Below, in pieces: positions 26,432 through 34,840 of a stretch of DNA of 64,000 nt. Source of the DNA: Erythrobacter neustonensis (GTDB lineage Bacteria > Pseudomonadota > Alphaproteobacteria > Sphingomonadales > Sphingomonadaceae). Each line of letters starts with the position of its first letter. The stretch's first letter is position 1. The stretch covers positions 2,728,001 to 2,792,000 of the forward strand of contig NZ_CP016033.1 in the NCBI RefSeq assembly GCF_001663175.1, written 5' to 3'. Made by a program: the position numbers and the translations under genes. Below the pieces are notes generated by a model. It searched no databases and was not told where the DNA came from. It was given only the letters and a program-made list of their open reading frames with translations.

Positions 26432-27342
26432 TGCACCGTCTCGGCGAGGCTGGCGGCCAATTCTCCGGCGCGTGCGGCCTCGCGGTGCGCAATCATGTCC
26501 ATCCGCCCCCAGCGGAAATCCTGCACCAGTCCGCGCAGCTTCCCCGCCATCTTGGCAAGCCCGGTATAGTGCCGGAAGCGCGAGCGCAGCGGCGCATGGC
26601 CGACCCGTGGCTGATCTGGATCGACCTCCCACGGATGGAAATAGAATACCGCCGGGCGGCCTTCCTCGCGGTTGACCTGGCGAATCGCCCAGCGCGAAAA
26701 GGCGTAAGGCAGAACGCGGAAGAACCCGCCCCCGCCCGCCGCCACACGCCGCCCTCCAAGGATTGCGGTGGTCACCGGAATTTCGATCATCGACGACCAC
26801 GGCAGCGGGCGAAAGGCAAAGCGCGGCGCTTCGGGCCAGCCATAATGATCGTGCACCACCGGCGCGACGCTGGAGGAATAGGCGTAGCCCTGTTCGGCGA
26901 GTTCGGCAAAAGCCCAGGGCGTGCGGTGATCGATCGAAAAGCTTGGCGCGCGATAGCCGGTGACCGGAACGCCCCCGGCATCCTCGATCGCGCGGCGGGC
27001 CTTGCGGATATCCTCGGCGAATTGCGCGCGGGTGAAATTGAACACGCGCGCATGGTCAAAGCCGTGACTGGCGATCTCGTGCCCGGCCTCGACGATCCGG
27101 CGCACGATCTGCGGATGGCGCTGTGCGACCCAGCCCAGCGTGAAGAAGGTCGCCTTGACATCGGCTTCGGCAAACAGATCGATCACGCGGTAGACATTGT
27201 CTTCGACGCGGGTGCGAAGCGAATCCCATTCGCTGCGCGCAATCACGTTCTCGAATGCGCCAACCTGAAACCAGTCTTCGACATCAACCGAGAGGCCGTT
27301 GACGATGACCGGGGAGCTGACAGGAGGAAAGGGAGCATTCAT
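26428..27342 (-). CDS. Polysaccharide deacetylase (NodB-like, DUF3473), XrtA/PEP-CTERM-associated
   Basis: 304 residues. The NodB homology domain shows LSVDVEDWFQVGAFENVI (catalytic Asp), ATFFTLGWVAQRHPQIVRRIVEAGHEIASHGFDH (metal-binding His pair) and TGYRAPSFSI; the C-terminal DUF3473 segment has GGGGFFRVLPYAFSRWAIRQVN and FYFHPWEVDPDQPR. It would remove N-acetyl groups from the polysaccharide. No signal peptide is seen, as usual for this group. The start is ATG 27342 (MNAPFPPVSS), 4 bp after the ATPase stop. Confidence 0.93.
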   Translation of the reverse strand: MNAPFPPVSSPVIVNGLSVDVEDWFQVGAFENVIARSEWDSLRTRVEDNVYRVIDLFAEADVKATFFTLGWVAQRHPQIVRRIVEAGHEIASHGFDHARVFNFTRAQFAEDIRKARRAIEDAGGVPVTGYRAPSFSIDHRTPWAFAELAEQGYAYSSSVAPVVHDHYGWPEAPRFAFRPLPWSSMIEIPVTTAILGGRRVAAGGGGFFRVLPYAFSRWAIRQVNREEGRPAVFYFHPWEVDPDQPRVGHAPLRSRFRHYTGLAKMAGKLRGLVQDFRWGRMDMIAHREAARAGELAASLAETVQ

Positions 27343-27346
27343 CGCG

Positions 27347-28546
27347 TCACGCGGCCCTGCGCGACGGGTCTTCCTCAAGCCATTCGATCAGCATCGTCAG
27401 CACGTGACGGAAGGATTGCTCCTGCTCCTCAAGCCGCGCTTCGATCCGTTCGAGCGCCGCGGCAAGCCGGGCCTCGGCAATCCGCACCTGCTCGGCCGAA
27501 TACGTGTCGTCGTTGCCGCCCTGGCCCGCATTTCCCGCAGCCTGAAGCTCACTGATCGCAGCTTCAAGCTCGGCCGTGCGCGAATCGCGTTCGGCCAGCA
27601 GCGCGGCAACCTCGGTCGCGGCCACGCCGGCCTGATGGCCCGCAGACCGTTCGACGCCGCCCGGCGCTGCCATACCGCCCGGTGCAGGCGTTGCCGATCT
27701 GTGCGAGGGGCTGCCACCGCGCGCACCGCGGTTTTGATCGGCTGCCATCTCGGCAATCACATCGCCCAACATCGCTACGCTCAAGACTTCGCGCGCTTCG
27801 ATCGCACCCAGCAGCAGCAGCCGGTTCATCACCTGATTGACCCGGCGCGGGATGCCCCCCGTCTGTTCGTAAAGCGCATCGAGCAGACCTGGCTCGAACC
27901 CCGGATGCCCGTTCCAGCCGACATGGCTCAGCCGGTGTGTGACGTAATTCTCGACCTCGCCCGCATCGAGCGCTTCGAGATGGTGCGATGCGATGATCCG
28001 CTGACGCAGTTGCTCAAGCCCCGGATGCTGGGCCAGCGTCGCGCGAAATTCGGGCTGGCCGAGCAGCAGGCTTTGCAACAGCGGATGCGCGCCCAGCTGG
28101 AAATTCGACAGCATGCGCAACTCTTCGAGCGCTGTCAGATCGAGGTTCTGGCATTCGTCCACCACAAGCAGACAGCGCCGTCCGGCCCGCGCCTCGTCCT
28201 GCAGGAAGCGTTCGATCGCGCCCAGCGCGCCCGCCTTGTCATGGCCCTCAACCTGAAGCCCGAAGGCCTGTGCGACCACGTGAACGATTTCCGCCCCGTC
28301 GAGCGCGCTGGTCACGACCTGCGCTGCGGTCAATGCGGCAGGATCGATCCGCTCCATCAGGTGCGCCACCAGCGTCGACTTGCCCGCGCCGACCTCGCCG
28401 GTGATGACGATGAAGCCTTCACCCTGGCCCAGGCCATAACCGAGATAGCTCATCGCCTTCTTGTGGCTGACGCTTTCGAAATAGAATTGCGGGTCGGGGG
28501 TCAGCTGGAAAGGGCGCCCGGCGAAGCCGTAGAAGTTCTCGTACAT
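27347..28546 (-). CDS. AAA ATPase, XrtA/PEP-CTERM-associated (ExeA-like)
   Basis: 399 residues. MYENFYGFAGRPFQLTPDPQFYFES is the conserved start of the TIGR03015/ExeA family. Walker A is TGEVGAGKSTLVAH, Walker B CLLVVDECQNL, followed by LEELRMLSNFQ and GQPEFRATL. The ATPase part ends near residue 270; then comes a Gly/Ala/Pro-rich linker and a coiled-coil tail (about 320-395, LLAERDSRTAELEAAISEL and ARLAAALERIEARLEEQEQSFRHVL), probably for oligomerisation or contact with other Eps proteins. ATG 28546 is used; an in-frame GTG at 28558 is less likely. Confidence 0.92.
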   Translation of the reverse strand: MYENFYGFAGRPFQLTPDPQFYFESVSHKKAMSYLGYGLGQGEGFIVITGEVGAGKSTLVAHLMERIDPAALTAAQVVTSALDGAEIVHVVAQAFGLQVEGHDKAGALGAIERFLQDEARAGRRCLLVVDECQNLDLTALEELRMLSNFQLGAHPLLQSLLLGQPEFRATLAQHPGLEQLRQRIIASHHLEALDAGEVENYVTHRLSHVGWNGHPGFEPGLLDALYEQTGGIPRRVNQVMNRLLLLGAIEAREVLSVAMLGDVIAEMAADQNRGARGGSPSHRSATPAPGGMAAPGGVERSAGHQAGVAATEVAALLAERDSRTAELEAAISELQAAGNAGQGGNDDTYSAEQVRIAEARLAAALERIEARLEEQEQSFRHVLTMLIEWLEEDPSRRAA

Positions 28547-28563
28547 GTGCCTTTGCACTCCGA

Positions 28564-30228
28564 TCAGAAATCGTACCGCAGGCCGACCAGTGCCGTGGCA
28601 ACGGCAAAGTCCTGCGCGGTGAATTCGCTGTCGACATAATCGACCGCAATTGCGGCGCGCCCGGTCAGACGCTGGGTGAGCGCCTGATTGTATGCCGCCG
28701 ACCCGCCGATGGCAGTCACATCATTGTTCCCGCCGCCTGCACCGTCGAACCAGTTGATATAGGCGTTGGTGGTAAAATTCGCGTTAGGGCCAAGCTGGCG
28801 GGAAAGACCGCCGGTGACGTAGTAGCTTTCGTCGGTCAGACCGTTGACCGGGGCCAGCACCGTGCCGGCTGCCGCGATGAAGGTGCGCCGGTCATAGCCT
28901 GCGCCCAGCGCCGCCGTGGTCCGCCCGACCTGCCGTTGGTACGACGCGCGCACGCCGCGCCCGCGGAACGCCGCCGAGCGCACCGAACCCAGCGCACCGA
29001 CGATCGCCTGACCTTGCGTGCCGCTGACCAGCCCGCCGAAATCACCCGTCACCGGATTGCGGATCGCCTCGAAATCGGTGTCGAGCGCGGCGAGGCCGTT
29101 GTTGATGACACCGCCAAATCCGCTCACCCCGTCATAGGCGGCAAGCGCAAAGCTGCTGCGCTGGCTGGGGACATAAGTGAAAGTGCCGTAATACGTCGTC
29201 GAATCGTAACGCCGTCCCACGGCAGCCGACAGATTGGTGCGCGAGGACGGGCGCCACAACACGCCGACATCCCACAACAGGCCGTCGACCGCAAAGGCGA
29301 TCCGGCGCGGCGCGCTGCTGTCGGTGACCAACCTTCCATCGGGCCCGCGCACCGCATTGCCATTGGCATCGCGCAGTGCATCGCGGCTCGAAATCTCGAC
29401 ATCCTCGTAGCCTGCGCCCGCGACCAGTGCGAGGCTTTGCGACACCGGCACGGTCACGTCGCCGCGCACGTAAAGATCGCGCACGCGCTGATCGAGATTG
29501 CTGATGTCTTCCTGAAATCCGCCCGCTGTCACGGCAACGCCCACCGGCAGCGGTTCACCCGCCCGCGTGCCTGCGCGCACCTGTCCCATATAGGTCATCG
29601 AATCGTCGAACACATCGACCACATTGCCCGCCTGCGTCACCAGCGCGTTGTCGGCTTCGAAACGGTTATAGCCCACCCGCGCCACGCCTTCGACCGCAAC
29701 ATCGCCCACGCGGGTCGTCAGGCTGGGCCCGGCATAGGCGGAATAGATCCGGCTTTCGGCATCCTCGCGCACCAGCGGATTGGCAGTCACGCCGCCGCTC
29801 GCATCCACCCGGCTGCGCGACGCCAGCGCGCCCGCTTCAAGGTTCAGCGTGCCGGGCACCACAGCCAGCGCGCCGCGCGCAATCCCGCTGATCGTGGTGG
29901 TATCAATCGCCTCGTCGCCGTAGCCGATATTGCGTTCATACCGCACCGAAACCGCAGCCCCGCTGTTTCGGCCTTGCAGATTGATGTCCGCCCCCACCGC
30001 AACCTGCGTGAATGTCACCACGTCATTGCCCGGTGTGATTTCCGCCGAAACGACCTGTGCAACCTCGATATAGGGCTGGACGATCCGCTGCGTGCGCTGA
30101 CCGGCACCCGCACCTTGGCCCTGGGCCTGACCCTGCCCCATATCCTGCGCCTGCGCGAAAGCGGGCGCGCCGGTCGCAGCGAGCATTCCGGCGCCCAGCA
30201 ATGCGGCGGCGAATTTTCCGGCACGCAT
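28564..30228 (-). CDS. Outer-membrane beta-barrel-like protein, XrtA/PEP-CTERM-associated
   Basis: 554 residues. The signal peptide MRAGKFAAALLGAGMLAATGAPAFA is followed by a Gln/Gly-rich stretch (QAQDMGQGQAQGQGAGAG) and then a long run of alternating amphipathic strands ending in GLRYDF, with the terminal Phe typical of outer-membrane beta barrels. It matches the TIGR03016 family found in this locus type. It could be the outer-membrane pore for the polysaccharide or a PEP-CTERM scaffold; this is inference. ATG 30228 has AAGGGGA 8-10 nt upstream; a TTG at 30234 overlaps the kinase stop and is less likely. Confidence 0.9.
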   Translation of the reverse strand: MRAGKFAAALLGAGMLAATGAPAFAQAQDMGQGQAQGQGAGAGQRTQRIVQPYIEVAQVVSAEITPGNDVVTFTQVAVGADINLQGRNSGAAVSVRYERNIGYGDEAIDTTTISGIARGALAVVPGTLNLEAGALASRSRVDASGGVTANPLVREDAESRIYSAYAGPSLTTRVGDVAVEGVARVGYNRFEADNALVTQAGNVVDVFDDSMTYMGQVRAGTRAGEPLPVGVAVTAGGFQEDISNLDQRVRDLYVRGDVTVPVSQSLALVAGAGYEDVEISSRDALRDANGNAVRGPDGRLVTDSSAPRRIAFAVDGLLWDVGVLWRPSSRTNLSAAVGRRYDSTTYYGTFTYVPSQRSSFALAAYDGVSGFGGVINNGLAALDTDFEAIRNPVTGDFGGLVSGTQGQAIVGALGSVRSAAFRGRGVRASYQRQVGRTTAALGAGYDRRTFIAAAGTVLAPVNGLTDESYYVTGGLSRQLGPNANFTTNAYINWFDGAGGGNNDVTAIGGSAAYNQALTQRLTGRAAIAVDYVDSEFTAQDFAVATALVGLRYDF

Positions 30229-30230
30229 GA

Positions 30231-31220
30231 TCAATTCCCCTTCGTGCCGTATGAGCCGAACCGACGCCCGGACGTGTTGTAGCGTGCCGCATTGAGCAGC
30301 AGCTTGATGTCGCTGCAGGCCGACAGCAATTGCTGCGCATCCTCGAGGCTTGCCCGGCTGGTCTCGTCCGCCCGCGCCACTAGCAGCGCCTGCCCGACAT
30401 GCTGGGCAAGCTCGGCTGCGGGCGACGCGGCGAGCGCCGGCGGCGTATCGAAGATCACGATCCGCTCGCCCGCGCCTTGCGTCAGCCGGTCGAGCACGGC
30501 GGCGGTATGCGCGCTGGCAAGGTATTCGGCGTCGCGCGAACTGGCGGTTCCGGCAGGCAGCACGAACAAGCCGTCGATATCGGTGCGCACCACAAGGCTT
30601 TCGGGCGCAATCGCGGGATCGGCGAGCGCGTCCATCAATCCGCGTTCAGCGGCAATCCCGAGCCGGTCGGCAATGCCGGGTTTGACCACATCGGCATCGA
30701 CCAGCAGCACTTCGAGGTCGCGTTCCGCGGCGAGCGCAATCGCGAGATTGGTCGCGCAGTAGGTCTTGCCCTCGCCCGGCAGCGGCGAACACACCAGAAT
30801 GCGCCAAGCCAGCGGATTGCCGCTGCTGCGCGCATCGGCGAGCAGTTCGCGCTTCACGATGCGGAATTCTTCGAGCAGCGCGGTCACCGGCTCTTCGGGA
30901 ACGATCAGCCCCGCATCACGCAGGTGATCGCGGTCGATCGCGGCCATCGGCCCTGTGAACGCCACCGCAGCGCGCGGCGCTTCCCCGGTTGCACGGGGGG
31001 GAACGGCGTGGGCCGCAGTCGCAGGCGCTGCACCGGGTTGCGGTTGTGGTTGCGGGGGGGCCTGCGTGCGCCGCAGATTTTGCGGCACGGGTGGCACCTT
31101 CAGAGTGTCATCGCTGTGCACGACGCCGCGGCGCGGACCAAGGCCGTAGGCCGCATCCGCGCGCTCGAATAGCGATACCGGGCGGGCGCCCTCGCGGTTG
31201 ATCTTGCCCTGATCGGTCAT
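30231..31220 (-). CDS. Tyrosine autokinase, XrtA-associated (BY-kinase, CpsD/CapB type)
   Basis: 329 residues. The N-terminal 90 residues are Pro/Gln/Ala-rich and probably unstructured. The kinase domain has Walker A CSPLPGEGKTYCATNLA, Walker A' VLLVDADVVKPG and Walker B RIVIFDTPPAL. The C-terminus ends in RYNTSGRRFGSYGTKGN, with two Tyr residues that are likely autophosphorylation sites, although fewer than in typical tyrosine clusters. Its usual partner is the Wzz-like chain-length protein, encoded directly upstream (15-bp gap). Together they control polymer length in exopolysaccharide synthesis. Family TIGR03018. Confidence 0.93.
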   Translation of the reverse strand: MTDQGKINREGARPVSLFERADAAYGLGPRRGVVHSDDTLKVPPVPQNLRRTQAPPQPQPQPGAAPATAAHAVPPRATGEAPRAAVAFTGPMAAIDRDHLRDAGLIVPEEPVTALLEEFRIVKRELLADARSSGNPLAWRILVCSPLPGEGKTYCATNLAIALAAERDLEVLLVDADVVKPGIADRLGIAAERGLMDALADPAIAPESLVVRTDIDGLFVLPAGTASSRDAEYLASAHTAAVLDRLTQGAGERIVIFDTPPALAASPAAELAQHVGQALLVARADETSRASLEDAQQLLSACSDIKLLLNAARYNTSGRRFGSYGTKGN

Positions 31221-31235
31221 CGTCTTTCCCCGCCC

Positions 31236-32756
31236 TCAGGCCATCGCCCCGACCGAGACGAACTCGATCGCGAGCAGAATCACGAACATTGCGGCAAGCC
31301 CGGCGCAGGCCCCGCCAAATTGCTTCAAGCGCCGCGCTTCGACCGCGCGGGCGGCATCCGACACGGTCAGCGAAATCGCCCCGATCACCGGCAGATCGAG
31401 CGCGCGTTCGAGCTTTTGCGGCGTGGCGAAGCTCGATTTGAGCTGGCTCAGCCCATAAGCGACCGCCACCCCTGCCCCGATCCCTGCAATCAGCACGCCG
31501 AGCAGCAAGAGCGGACGGTTGGGCGCGGCCGGCTTTTGCGGAACACCAGGCTGCTGGATGATGTCAAACCGGAACTGGCTCGCCTTGTCCTCGACCTGCC
31601 CGCGCGTGCGCAGCGCCTCGCGGTCTTCGAGCAGCTTTTCGTAATTCTTGCGCAGCACGTCATAATCGCGGCTGATGCGGTTGGCTTCGGCAGCGACCGC
31701 AGGCTCGCTTGCCTGACTGGCGATCAGTCCTGCGGCATTGCTCTGCAACGCCGCGCGCCGCGCCTGAAGCGATTCCACGCTTGCCTGGCGTTCGCTGCGG
31801 ATCGCGACCAGCGAGGCATAGGCCGGGTTGGGCGCGCCGCCCGCATCATCGCCTGCAGCAGCCGCCTGACGCGAAAGGATCGCGACCTGCCGGGTGGTCG
31901 AGACGACATCGGGGTGGCTGTCAGTCAGCCCGCGTGCACGCAGTTCGGCCAGCTGGGTTTGCGCCTGCTGGAGCGCGGCGCGCGGCCCGGTGGCATCGCG
32001 TCCGCCGACGACGGTGCGCGGCGTGCTCGAAATCTGCCCGGAAATCGCCGCCAGCCCGCTTTGCGCGGCGGCCAGATCGGCTTCGACATCGCGCAGTTCG
32101 GCGCGGGCCTGCTGAACCTTGCTCGACAGGCTGTCCGAGCCGCCGACCAGATCGGGGTACTGCGCCTCGAACGCCAGACGGCGCTGTTCGGCCTGCTCAA
32201 GCTCGGCCTTGCGTTCGCCGAGCTGGCGGTCGAGGTCATCGATTGCCGAGGTGATCCCGGCGCGGTTGCCGAGGATGTGTTCCTCGCGCAGGATGTCGAG
32301 CAGCTTCTGCACCACGTCGCGCGCCAGCACGGCATTCTGCGCGTCGGTGAAATCGCTTTTCCCGATCTCGGCGGTGATTTCGAACAGGTTGTCCTGCTCG
32401 CTCGTGACCTTCACCCGCTTTTCCAGATCGGCGATCGCCGCATCGATCGCACCGCGCCCGCTCAAGCCCTCGCCAAGCTGCGTCGCGGTGACCACCTTTT
32501 CGAGGTTCTTTGCGCTCGACAACGTCTGGCGCACGCGCAGGATCTCTTCCTTGCCGTCCCCGGCGATGCCGAGCTGCTTGGAAAGCACATCCTGCACATC
32601 GACATAGACGCGCGCCTTGGATTCGTACTTGTTGGGAATCATCGAGACCGCGAGCCAGCCTGCCAGGCACACGCCCCAGGCGACCAGAATCGCGATCCAG
32701 CGCCGGTTCCAGACCGACCAGAGCGCCGCGCGCAATTCGTCGAAGATCTCGCTCAT
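31236..32756 (-). CDS. Chain-length determinant (Wzz-like) protein, XrtA/PEP-CTERM-associated
   Basis: 506 residues. Two membrane helices, near the N-terminus (WIAILVAWGVCLAGWLAV) and near the C-terminus (RPLLLLGVLIAGIGAGVAVAYGL), flank a large periplasmic coiled-coil region (about 150-390; ERKAELEQAEQRRLAFEAQYP, AELRDVEADLAAAQSGLAAISGQI). A further hydrophobic segment ends the protein (GGACAGLAAMFVILLAIEFVSV). It belongs to the TIGR03007 group. It regulates polymer length and couples to the kinase encoded downstream. Start ATG 32756 (MSEIFDELRAAL), 16 bp after the export lipoprotein stop. Confidence 0.94.
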   Translation of the reverse strand: MSEIFDELRAALWSVWNRRWIAILVAWGVCLAGWLAVSMIPNKYESKARVYVDVQDVLSKQLGIAGDGKEEILRVRQTLSSAKNLEKVVTATQLGEGLSGRGAIDAAIADLEKRVKVTSEQDNLFEITAEIGKSDFTDAQNAVLARDVVQKLLDILREEHILGNRAGITSAIDDLDRQLGERKAELEQAEQRRLAFEAQYPDLVGGSDSLSSKVQQARAELRDVEADLAAAQSGLAAISGQISSTPRTVVGGRDATGPRAALQQAQTQLAELRARGLTDSHPDVVSTTRQVAILSRQAAAAGDDAGGAPNPAYASLVAIRSERQASVESLQARRAALQSNAAGLIASQASEPAVAAEANRISRDYDVLRKNYEKLLEDREALRTRGQVEDKASQFRFDIIQQPGVPQKPAAPNRPLLLLGVLIAGIGAGVAVAYGLSQLKSSFATPQKLERALDLPVIGAISLTVSDAARAVEARRLKQFGGACAGLAAMFVILLAIEFVSVGAMA

Positions 32757-32772
32757 CGCCCTGCGCCGCGCC

Positions 32773-33414
32773 CTAGAACCGGCTCTCGGGGATGATGATC
32801 GTGTCGCCGGGCTTCAGCATCACGTTTGCGCTCGCATCGCCCTTGCGGATCAGATCGGACAGGCGCAGCCGGTATTCGGCCTGCGCGCCCTTCCCGCTGT
32901 CGAGACGGATCAGCTTGGCCCGATTTCCGGCCGCAAATTCATTGAGCCCGCCCACCGCGATCATCGCGTCGAGCACGGTCATGTTCGCCCGGAACGGCAG
33001 CGAGGCCGGTTGCGGCGTGGCGCCGATGATCCGCACCTGCTGGTTGAAATTGCCTTCGGGCGTGTTGACGATCACCGACACGATCGGCTGCTCGATATAT
33101 TTCGCCAGTTCGCCCGCGATGTATTCCTGCAACTGGGTTGCGGTCTTGCCCACCGCCGGGATGTCCTGCACCAGCGGGATCGTCAGCCGGCCATCGGGGC
33201 GCACGCGGACCTTGTCGGCGCTGAGCTCGGGGTTACGCCAGACGTGAATCGTGATCTCGTCGAGCGGGCCGATGGTGTATTCCTCGGACGGGGCAATGCT
33301 GCCCGCGGCGTAGCTGGCTGCAGGAAGTTCCTGGCCAGCCCCACCGCACGCGGCGAGCATCGCGGCAAGCCCGCTGACAAGGGCAAGGCGGCTGATAGAC
33401 GGAAATTGCAACAT
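32773..33414 (-). CDS. Polysaccharide export lipoprotein (Wza-like), XrtA/PEP-CTERM-associated
   Basis: 213 residues. A type II signal peptide with lipobox LAAC (MLQFPSISRLALVSGLAAMLAACGG) precedes the Poly_export domain (YTIGPLDEITIHVWRNPELSADKVRVRPDGRLTIPLVQDIPAVGKTATQLQEYI) and SLBB-like segments ending in MLKPGDTIIIPESRF. It matches the TIGR03027 family, a short Wza-type outer-membrane export protein. It is the first gene of the ten-gene leftward operon, with a 199-bp gap (33415-33613) upstream where the operon promoter is expected. No clear Shine-Dalgarno precedes the ATG at 33414. Confidence 0.94.
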   Translation of the reverse strand: MLQFPSISRLALVSGLAAMLAACGGAGQELPAASYAAGSIAPSEEYTIGPLDEITIHVWRNPELSADKVRVRPDGRLTIPLVQDIPAVGKTATQLQEYIAGELAKYIEQPIVSVIVNTPEGNFNQQVRIIGATPQPASLPFRANMTVLDAMIAVGGLNEFAAGNRAKLIRLDSGKGAQAEYRLRLSDLIRKGDASANVMLKPGDTIIIPESRF

Positions 33415-33613
33415 CGAAGGTCATGTCCTTGGCCATTTCGACCGGGCGGATCGCCGCGCCCGCAGCAAACCCTGCGAGACGAAAAAACGCCCGGTTATGG
33501 GGTTTCTTGTCGCGGGAAATGGTGAACATATTGTTAGTTATACAGGGCAGAATCCCGCCTCATCCCAAATCGGGACGGTGGTGCGCGCGCCTCTGCTATG
33601 CGCCTTGTGCGTC
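33415..33613 (-). promoter_or_regulatory. Intergenic region expected to hold the promoter of the export-to-amidotransferase operon
   Basis: The stretch 33525-33545 is strikingly AT-rich against its surroundings, and on the minus strand reads TATAAC (33542-33537) and further CAATAT. These are plausible -10 elements for the leftward operon, 110-130 bp before its first ATG, but no clean -35 is seen. I also see no strong terminator for the decarboxylase upstream, so some read-through is likely. A short minus frame starting at 33529 is not credible as a gene. Confidence 0.3.
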
Positions 33614-34840
33614 CTAGACCAGCAATTCGGCGGCAGGCCCATGACCCAGAAATGCACTGGGACTGGCGGTCGCGCCGTAAGCCCCGGCACAAAAGATCGC
33701 GACCAGATCGCCCACATCGGCATGAGGCATCATCGCGTTGTCGGCGAGCCGGTCCAATGGTGTACAAAGACAGCCGACGATGTTCACTTCCTCTGTCGGC
33801 TCCGCCCCGTATTGTGTTGCAATCGCAGAGGGATAATTGCGCCGCACCACCGTGCCGAAATTGCCCGATGCGGCCAATTGGTGATGCAGCCCGCCGTCGG
33901 TGACGAGGAATGTCGCCCCGTGACTGATCTTGCGGTCGATGATGCGGGCAAGATAGACCCCCGCCTCGCCCACCAGATAACGTCCCAGTTCGAGGCACAG
34001 GGCGGTGTCCGCCAGTGCTCCGGGCAGAGCCGCCACCCGCGCCGTCAAGGCATCGCCCACGCGTGCCAGATCGACCGGTGTATCCCCCGGAAAATAGGGG
34101 ATGCCCAGACCGCCGCCCATGTTGAGCTTGGGACAGCCATGGCCGATCTCCTCGGTCAGCGCAGCGGCAAGATCGAGCACATTGCCCTGTGCCTCGATGA
34201 TCGCATCGGCGGACAATGTCTGGCTTCCGGTGAAGATATGCAGGCCGCGCCATTCGGCCCCTTGCGCGATCAGCTGCCGGGCGAGCGCAGGCACGCGCTC
34301 GGCATCGACCCCGAACTGCTTGGCCCCGCCGCCCATCTTCATGCCCGATCCGGTCATCACGAAAGACGGATTGACCCGCACCGCAATGCGCGGCGCGATG
34401 CCAAGCCGCTGTCCGATCGCGAGCGCGCGCATCCCCTCGCCCTCGCTCTCGCAATTGAGCGTGACGCCCGCGCCGATCGCCGCCTCGAGTTCCTCGTCGC
34501 GCTTGCCGGGCCCTGCAAAGCTGATCCGGCGCGGGTCGATCCCGGCAGCCACGCACAGCGCAAGCTCGCCTGCCGAGGCGATATCGAACCCGTCCACCAG
34601 CGGCGCCATATGCGCGATCACCGCCGGGTGCGGGTTCGCCTTGACCGCGTAATTCAGCCCCACGCGCGCCGGCAGATGGGCGCGCAGCTGCGCGACCCGC
34701 GCATCGATCATCGCCTTTGAATAGACGAACAGCGGGGTGCGGCCGGCCTGGGCCACCCATTCGCTCGCACGGCGCCCTGAGATGGCAAGTTCGCCATCGA
34801 TCGCGTCAAAACCGGGGGGGATCGGGCCAACGGGCTTCAT
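33614..34840 (-). CDS. PLP-dependent decarboxylase, exosortase A-associated (fold type III)
   Basis: 408 residues. The PLP-binding Lys is K67 (LNYAVKANPHPAV); other family blocks are FDIASAGEL, GLHIFTGSQTLSA, LNMGGGLGIPYF (phosphate-binding Gly loop), LELGRYLVGEAGVY and CTPLDRLADNAMMP (the Cys/Asp active-site pair of the other subunit). This is the alanine-racemase/diaminopimelate-ornithine decarboxylase fold in the TIGR03099 group. The substrate is unknown; a basic or dicarboxylic amino acid is likely by family. ATG 34840 forms an ATGA overlap with the ligase stop, so both are coexpressed. Confidence 0.93.
   Translation of the reverse strand: MKPVGPIPPGFDAIDGELAISGRRASEWVAQAGRTPLFVYSKAMIDARVAQLRAHLPARVGLNYAVKANPHPAVIAHMAPLVDGFDIASAGELALCVAAGIDPRRISFAGPGKRDEELEAAIGAGVTLNCESEGEGMRALAIGQRLGIAPRIAVRVNPSFVMTGSGMKMGGGAKQFGVDAERVPALARQLIAQGAEWRGLHIFTGSQTLSADAIIEAQGNVLDLAAALTEEIGHGCPKLNMGGGLGIPYFPGDTPVDLARVGDALTARVAALPGALADTALCLELGRYLVGEAGVYLARIIDRKISHGATFLVTDGGLHHQLAASGNFGTVVRRNYPSAIATQYGAEPTEEVNIVGCLCTPLDRLADNAMMPHADVGDLVAIFCAGAYGATASPSAFLGHGPAAELLV

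Noticed and set aside
33233..33529. Small minus-strand frame starting MFTISRDKKPH before the export lipoprotein
   Set aside because: It runs into the export gene in another frame and turns into Arg/Pro/Cys-rich shadow sequence; it is more likely leader DNA.
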